DNA from: Amycolatopsis orientalis DSM 43388
GTDB lineage: Bacteria > Actinomycetota > Actinomycetes > Mycobacteriales > Pseudonocardiaceae
Assembly: GCF_000411975.1 (NCBI RefSeq)
Contig: NZ_ASXG01000180.1
Location: 1-64,000 of the forward strand
Length of the DNA: 64,000 nt
Direction: 5' to 3'
The stretch's first letter is position 1, and every line of letters begins with the position of its first letter. The notes under the pieces were generated by a model that did no database searches, had not been told where the DNA came from, and saw only the letters and a program-made list of their open reading frames with translations. This document shows positions 59,184 to 64,000 of the stretch, piece by piece. A program made the translations under genes and the position numbers.

Positions 59184-60988
59184 TGCACGCGTAGTGCGAG
59201 CTGGATCTCCAATGAGCGTTCGGGCTCGCGCCAGTCCTCGCCCAGCAGCACGGAGAGGCGTTCCATCCGCTGCGCGACCGTGTTGACGTGGACGTGCAGG
59301 GTTTCCTTTGCCCGCGCCAAATTCCCGCCCGCCGCGTAGTACGCGCGCAGCGTGCCGATGAGATCGGTGCCGCGCCGGGCGTCGTAGTCGAGGACTGGGC
59401 CGAGCGTTGCCCGGACGTAGCCGGACAGGTCGGAATGCCTGCCGAGCAGGACGCCGAGGAATCCGAGGTCGGTCATCGCCGCGCCGTCGCCTTCGCGGCC
59501 GAGAGCCAGCAGCGTGTTGACGCATCGAACAGCTTCGGTGTACGCCTGTGCCAACGCTTCCGGTCCGCTCGCCGGACCAGCTGCACCGACGGTCACCGGA
59601 CAGTCCACAACGGACTTAAGCTCGGCCGCGATCCGCGCTGCGGCAGGCTGATCCGGCGCGAGCGCGACGACTTGCTCCGCGTGGACCCCGACCAAATCGC
59701 CATACCGGGCACACGCCGCAGCGAGCCCGCGTCGGGAAATGCCGGACGCATGCGCGACCAGTACCGCGTGCGGGGCCGACAAATCGACGCCCAATCGACG
59801 TGCGCGAGCCATCAACGCACCTGGATTGCGAGTCGGCGCGGTGAGCAGGTCGGTCAGCAACTCGCCCCGAACTTGATCCTCAGCTTGCGCGACGGAACGA
59901 CGCAGCAGCAACAACAATGCCGTGACTACCGCGGCGCGTTCAAAGAGCCGCCGATCGTCCCCGGCCAGCTCCGGCCGTCCGGACAGCGTCAAGCTGCCGA
60001 GCAACTCGCGGCCCGCCCGTACCGCACAGACCCAGGTGTCCTTTGTGGACACCGCGCGACCGTTGGCCTGCGATGAAGCCACGGCAGCGGCGTCGAAAGC
60101 CACTTCACTACCGGCCAGCAGCCCACCTTCCTCGTCGTGCACGGCAATCGACCCGCGCAAGACTCCGGCGACTTCCGCTGCCACCACAGGCAAATCCGCG
60201 CCGCCGAGCACGAGGTCCATCAACCGGTCGTGCGCCTCGTCGGCCCGGCGCATCGTCGCGTTGGCCGCGTTCAGTTCCGCCGCCGCCGAACGCGTTTCTT
60301 CCAGCAGATGCGCGGTGTCCAACGCGATCGCGGCGTGCGCGGCCAGCGACGAAAGCAGCGCGACCTCCGCCGTCGAGAACGCCCGTGACGATCGGTCGGA
60401 CGCGTACAGCACGCCCAGCACCTTGCCGCCGATCGCCAGCGGCACGCCCAGGATCGCCTTCAATCCCTCCTCGCGGACGCCTGCGTCGATCGGTTTAGTG
60501 TGCCGGAACCGCTCGTCCTTGAAGTAGTCCGCGGTCGCGTACGGACGCGCGGTTTGCGCCACGAGCCCGCCGAGGCCCTCGCCCATTCCCAGGACAATCT
60601 GCTGGAACAGCGCGGACACCGAGCCGTCCGTGACCCGGATGTACGTCTCGCCGTTCGCCTCGTCGTTGAGGCTGAGGTACGAAACGTCCACGCCCAGCAA
60701 CGTCCGGGCACGCCGGACGATCGACCGCAGCACCGCGTCCGGATCGCGCAGCCGGGCGAGGTCGCTCGCGGTGTCGAACAACGCGGTCAGCTCGGCTTCC
60801 CGCCGCCGGTGCTCGCTGAGCGTCTCGCGGATCCGCAACGCCAGTTCCGTGGCCGAACCGATCGCAGCGGACTGTTCCGCGGACAGCCCCCGGGCAGCGA
60901 CGTGCGCCAGCTGCTCACTGCTCGCTCCGACGGCGAGCAGTTCGAGCAGCCGGCGATAAGCCTCGGCAGTGGGGTCCACACCCGTCAT
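59168..60988 (-). CDS. GAF/PucR-type transcriptional regulator
   Basis: 606 residues. A GAF domain lies at about 85-235 (LLGVDVSYLSLNDEANGETYI to LSSLAAHAAIALDTAHLLE), then a coiled segment and a GGDEF-like CdaR region, and a C-terminal PucR HTH_30 (LRAYYAAGGNLARAKETLHVHVNTVAQRMERL). Regulators of this form control catabolic genes. The ATG at 60988 overlaps the stop of the MHS transporter by four bases, so it belongs to the dehydrogenase-transporter operon and probably regulates it. Confidence 0.9.
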   Translation of the reverse strand: MTGVDPTAEAYRRLLELLAVGASSEQLAHVAARGLSAEQSAAIGSATELALRIRETLSEHRRREAELTALFDTASDLARLRDPDAVLRSIVRRARTLLGVDVSYLSLNDEANGETYIRVTDGSVSALFQQIVLGMGEGLGGLVAQTARPYATADYFKDERFRHTKPIDAGVREEGLKAILGVPLAIGGKVLGVLYASDRSSRAFSTAEVALLSSLAAHAAIALDTAHLLEETRSAAAELNAANATMRRADEAHDRLMDLVLGGADLPVVAAEVAGVLRGSIAVHDEEGGLLAGSEVAFDAAAVASSQANGRAVSTKDTWVCAVRAGRELLGSLTLSGRPELAGDDRRLFERAAVVTALLLLLRRSVAQAEDQVRGELLTDLLTAPTRNPGALMARARRLGVDLSAPHAVLVAHASGISRRGLAAACARYGDLVGVHAEQVVALAPDQPAAARIAAELKSVVDCPVTVGAAGPASGPEALAQAYTEAVRCVNTLLALGREGDGAAMTDLGFLGVLLGRHSDLSGYVRATLGPVLDYDARRGTDLIGTLRAYYAAGGNLARAKETLHVHVNTVAQRMERLSVLLGEDWREPERSLEIQLALRVHQLGG

Positions 60989-62292
60989 GCTGTCATTGAA
61001 GCCTGCCGTTCGGCCGCCGTCTCGTGCAACGACGCGCCGCGCGTCTCCCGCGCGCCGAGCAGCGCGACCAGCGACAACAGACACATCGCGACCACGTAGA
61101 CCGAGACCGGCACCGTGGAGCGGTACGCCTCGAACAACGCCACCGCGATCAACGGAGCGACCGCGCCGGCCGCGATGGACGACAGCTGGCCGCCGACCGA
61201 GAGCCCGGTGTAGCGCACTCGCGTCGGGAATTGTTCGGCGAAGAACGCCGCCTGCGGGCCGTACATCGCTCCGTGCACGACAAGCCCGATCACCGCCGCG
61301 CCGATCACCGAACCGGTCGTGCGCAGGTCGAGCAGCCAGAAGAAGCCGAACGACCACGCGGCCATCCCGACCACGCCGAACAGGTACACCGGCTTCCGGC
61401 CGATCTTGTCGGACAGCAAGCCCCACAAGGGAATCGTGACGAAGTGCACCGCCGACGCGACGAGCACCGCGGTCAAGCCGGTCGCCTTCGGCAGTCCGAG
61501 GCCAGTGGTCACGTACACGAGAATGAACGCGGTGATCACGTAGTAGGAGACGTTTTCCGCGATCCGTGCCCCGAAAGTCACTGCCAGCGCCCGGAAATGG
61601 CCGCGGAAGACGTCGACGATCGGTGCCTGCTCACGCTCGTCCGCGGCGGCTTTCGCCGCGAGGAACACCGGCGATTCCGAAACCGCCAACCGGATCCACA
61701 GGCCGAGCACCACCAGGACACCGGACAGCAGGAAGGGAATCCGCCAGCCCCAAGACTGGAAGGTCGCGTCCGATTGCGCCGAAGCCAGGATCGCGAGCAC
61801 CGCGGTGGCCAGCAGGTTTCCGGCCGGAACGCCGGTCTGCGGCCAAGCGGCCCAGAACCCGCGGCGTCGGTCGTCGCCGTGCTCGGACACCAGCAGCACC
61901 GCGCCGCCCCATTCGCCGCCGAGGGCGAAGCCCTGGATCAGCCGCAGCAGCGTCAGCAGGATCGGCGCGAGCACGCCGACCGCGCTGTAGGTCGGCAGCA
62001 AGCCCATCGCGAACGTCGAGCCGCCCATCATCAGCAGGCTCACGACCAGCAGTTTCTTGCGTCCGATCCGGTCGCCGAAGTGCCCGAACACGAGTCCGCC
62101 GATCGGCCGCGCGAGGAAGCCGACCGCGTAGGTCAGCAACGCCAGCAGGGTGCCGGTGAGCGGGTCGGCGGTCGGGAAGAACAGCTTGTTGAAGACCAGC
62201 GCGGCGGCCGAAGTGTAGAGGAAGAAGTCGTACCACTCGATGGTGGTTCCGATCAGCCCGGCTCCGACGACGCGCAGCAGCTTTTTGTCCAT
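60985..62292 (-). CDS. MHS-family MFS transporter (metabolite:H+ symporter)
   Basis: 435 residues, 12 transmembrane segments. TIEWYDFFLYTSAAALVFNKLFFP and RPIGGLVFGHFGDRIGRKK are diagnostic of the MHS branch (KgtP, ShiA, ProP), which imports organic acids and osmolytes. ATG at 62292 with GGAGTGGAGTC upstream. Sandwiched between the hydroxybutyrate dehydrogenase-like gene and the PucR regulator, so a hydroxy or keto acid is a plausible substrate. Confidence 0.9.
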   Translation of the reverse strand: MDKKLLRVVGAGLIGTTIEWYDFFLYTSAAALVFNKLFFPTADPLTGTLLALLTYAVGFLARPIGGLVFGHFGDRIGRKKLLVVSLLMMGGSTFAMGLLPTYSAVGVLAPILLTLLRLIQGFALGGEWGGAVLLVSEHGDDRRRGFWAAWPQTGVPAGNLLATAVLAILASAQSDATFQSWGWRIPFLLSGVLVVLGLWIRLAVSESPVFLAAKAAADEREQAPIVDVFRGHFRALAVTFGARIAENVSYYVITAFILVYVTTGLGLPKATGLTAVLVASAVHFVTIPLWGLLSDKIGRKPVYLFGVVGMAAWSFGFFWLLDLRTTGSVIGAAVIGLVVHGAMYGPQAAFFAEQFPTRVRYTGLSVGGQLSSIAAGAVAPLIAVALFEAYRSTVPVSVYVVAMCLLSLVALLGARETRGASLHETAAERQASMTA

Positions 62293-62326
62293 CGCGGACT
62301 CCACTCCGTTGTGGGGAAAGGGGAAT

Positions 62327-63076
62327 TCAGCCGGCGGTCCAGCCGCCGTCAACGGGAAGCGACGCGCCGGTGACGTGCCCGGCGGACTCGCCGCACAGCC
62401 ACACCACGAGATCGGCGACGTCCTCGGGTTCGATCAGCCGCTTGATCGCGGCCCGGCGCAGCAAAACCTGTTCGAGCACTTCTTCTTGCGGCACCCCGTG
62501 TTCGGCCGCCTGCGCGTCCAGCTGACCGGTGACGAGCGGCGTGCGGACGTACCCGGGATTCACGCAATTGCTGGTGACTCCGTGCTCGGCGCCTTCGAGA
62601 GCGGCCACTTTGGACAGTCCCTCGAGCGCGTGTTTCGCGGCGACGTAAGCAGCTTTGCACGGACTCGCCCGCACACCGTGCACGCTGGACATGTTCACGA
62701 TCCGGCCCCAGCCGCGCGCGTACATCGCGGGCAGGCACTGGCGGATCAGCAAGAACGGCGCGGTCACCATCAACGCCTGAATGAAGGCGAACCGCTCCGG
62801 CGGAAAGTCCGGCAACGGTGCGACGTGCTGCACGCCCGCGTTGTTGACGAGCACGTCGACGTCCGCGGGCAGGCTCGCCAGTGCCGCCGGGTCAGTCAGG
62901 TCCACGACGTGCGCCTGCCCGCCGACCGCCGCGGCCGCCGCCTCCGCTCCGGCGACGTCCACGACGTGCACCTTGGCCCCGGCCGCGCCGAACGCCCGCA
63001 CACAGGCCAGCCCGATGCCGCTGCCGCCGCCGGTCACCAGCGCGGTGCGCCCGGCGAGGGAACTGTCACTGGTCAT
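62327..63076 (-). CDS. SDR dehydrogenase, 3-hydroxybutyrate dehydrogenase-like
   Basis: 249 residues. Rossmann motif GGGSGIGLA, NNAGVQHVAPL and the catalytic Ser/Tyr/Lys (NMSSVHG, AAYVAAKH). The VNNAGVQHV and NCVNPGYVRTPLV blocks are those of D-3-hydroxybutyrate dehydrogenases (NAD+, to acetoacetate). ATG at 63076. First gene of the operon with the MHS transporter (34-base gap) and PucR regulator; together they look like an uptake and oxidation cassette for hydroxybutyrate (inference). Confidence 0.85.
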   Translation of the reverse strand: MTSDSSLAGRTALVTGGGSGIGLACVRAFGAAGAKVHVVDVAGAEAAAAAVGGQAHVVDLTDPAALASLPADVDVLVNNAGVQHVAPLPDFPPERFAFIQALMVTAPFLLIRQCLPAMYARGWGRIVNMSSVHGVRASPCKAAYVAAKHALEGLSKVAALEGAEHGVTSNCVNPGYVRTPLVTGQLDAQAAEHGVPQEEVLEQVLLRRAAIKRLIEPEDVADLVVWLCGESAGHVTGASLPVDGGWTAG

Positions 63077-63165
63077 GGCCGGAAACAGTAAGTCGCCTCG
63101 ACCTGGGCGACCATGGCTCAATCCACCACAGAACGCCGTTCGGCGATGTGGTCAGGCCACACCGG

Positions 63166-63888
63166 TCAGCCAGCGGCTGACGAGATGCTCCGCGCCTCGT
63201 TCGCCCCGGTTTCGAAGGCTTCACAGCAGAAGAGCAGCCACTCGCGCACGCCGTCCGCCGTGCCGCCAGCGAACCCCTGCGCCAGCTCGACATACCGCGG
63301 CACGCGCCGGAAGTACGCGACCTCCGGCACCGTCAACGCCTTCGGATCAAGCCCGGTCGCGACCATCGACAGCCGCGCCGCCGCCCGGGCGACCACGCCG
63401 TCCGCCGAACCAAACGGCGCCAGCGCCAGCAGTTCGCCGTGCACTACCGCGGTCAGCACCGGACCCGGCACCGAAGTCGCCCCGGTGACGAGCTGAGCCA
63501 GCAACTCCAGCCGCTCGCCGCCGCGCTGCGGACGGCCGAGCTGGTCCGGATCGGACACGACGTCCGACGCGGCCAGCAAATGCAGCCGGGCCAACGTCTG
63601 CAACGGAGCCCGCCGCCAGGTGGGCAGCAACGACTCCAGCTTCTCCGCGACCCGCAGCGCCCCGGCGAGCAGCGGGTCGGTCACCGCGCCGTCTTCCGGC
63701 AGTTCGGGGTTGGCCCCGTCGATCCCCGCCGAAGCCCGAGCCGCCCGTACCGAAGCCTCAGCCGCGGTTTCCGCCCCGCCGCGCAGATTCGCGGGCAGCC
63801 GGTGCACGGCGAAGACCGCGTCCTGCGCGGCCTTGGCCGCCGCGGCCACGCCGTCCAGCTCCAGCAACGGCTTCAGCGGATCGCTCAC
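63166..63888 (-). CDS. Conserved actinobacterial protein of the Rv3662c type
   Basis: 240 residues, all-helical, no signal peptide. The conserved segments LPTWRRAPLQTLARLHLLAASD and VLTAVVHGELLALAPFGSADGVVARAAARL recall the Fic-like/DUF core found in Rv3662c-type proteins (often labelled oxidoreductase without evidence). The GTG at 63888 overlaps the upstream stop by four bases. It continues the mycobacterial order after Rv3661 once the MurNAc and accessory insertions are skipped. Function unknown. Confidence 0.7.
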   Translation of the reverse strand: MSDPLKPLLELDGVAAAAKAAQDAVFAVHRLPANLRGGAETAAEASVRAARASAGIDGANPELPEDGAVTDPLLAGALRVAEKLESLLPTWRRAPLQTLARLHLLAASDVVSDPDQLGRPQRGGERLELLAQLVTGATSVPGPVLTAVVHGELLALAPFGSADGVVARAAARLSMVATGLDPKALTVPEVAYFRRVPRYVELAQGFAGGTADGVREWLLFCCEAFETGANEARSISSAAG

Positions 63889-64000
63889 GCGTCAAGCACC
63901 TGCCCAGCTCGCTCCACGACCGGCGGCAGCACCGACCACGGGAAGTTGATCCACCGGTCGGTCCGCTTCCACACGTACTCGCACTTCACCGTCGAAGCGG
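63885..64000 (-). CDS. Partial gene, C-terminal 37 residues
   Basis: Only the end of the gene is in the window. It reads KCEYVWKRTDRWINFPWSV...VVERAGQVLDA before a TGA at 63885-63887 that overlaps the GTG of the next gene (GTGA). The overlap makes this frame the real one. The family cannot be told from this fragment. Confidence 0.6.
   Translation of the reverse strand, partial: ASTVKCEYVWKRTDRWINFPWSVLPPVVERAGQVLDA

Overview
This 64 kb window is chromosomal DNA from a high-GC actinobacterium, most likely a member of the Pseudonocardiaceae close to Amycolatopsis. The evidence is strong G/C preference at third codon positions, GTG and TTG starts, a PPE/ESX-type protein pair with the C-terminal style seen in that family, Tat/Sec proteins with actinobacterial signals, and gene order that follows the mycobacterial Rv3624c-Rv3662c backbone (synteny recalled from memory, not computed). 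Lineage-specific cassettes interrupt that backbone.

Layout. 0-8.7 kb: an ESX/PPE-like pair, then hpt-tilS-Zn-protease (4-bp overlap and 3-bp gap) and dacB, with ppa divergent. 8.7-18.2 kb: accessory and regulatory genes: a DHA2 efflux pump divergent from a DGPF protein plus ECF42-type sigma factor, glyA behind a ZTP (pfl) riboswitch, a gamma carbonic anhydrase, a TetR regulator, a GreA-like protein, an ArsR/SRPBCC module around paired palindromic operators, one decayed gene, and tRNA-Thr(CGT). 18.3-31.3 kb: a secreted membrane-anchored protein, holB with an MFS/thymidylate-kinase-like fusion whose P-loop is destroyed, about 1 kb of repeat-like non-coding DNA, an MFS exporter, topA and a secreted serine protease. 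31.4-39.9 kb: a WhiA-like protein without HTH, a nucleotidyltransferase, a lipoprotein, hppA (K+-independent type), a DEAD/DEAH helicase (YprA/MrfA type) carrying a repetitive insert, and a small primase/polymerase-like protein. 41-45.7 kb: a compact Tad/Flp-type operon (CpaE, TadA, TadB, TadC, a 54-residue pilin, TadE, TadE/G-like), each gene overlapping or abutting the next except at the TadA-TadB and TadC-pilin steps.

45.7-47.8 kb: two structured RNAs flank a HAD phosphatase, a 6C RNA on the minus strand and a roughly 250-nt Ms1-like candidate on the plus strand. 47.8-54.9 kb: a cell-wall MurNAc recycling cluster (nagZ, namZ, an amiE-like serine hydrolase, murR, murQ), laid out like the Bacillus subtilis one but without the PTS transporter. 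54.9-64 kb: a Ni/Co permease, an ECF41 sigma factor with its AhpD-like partner and a recognisable ECF41 promoter, an aldo/keto reductase with a TetR repressor and two perfect operators, a hydroxybutyrate-dehydrogenase/MHS-transporter/PucR-regulator operon, and a conserved Rv3662c-like protein.

No phage, IS element or CRISPR array was seen. The most interesting items are the Ms1-like RNA, the kinase-dead MFS fusion, the repeat expansions inside dacB and the helicase, and the two DnaA boxes in front of the Tad operon.
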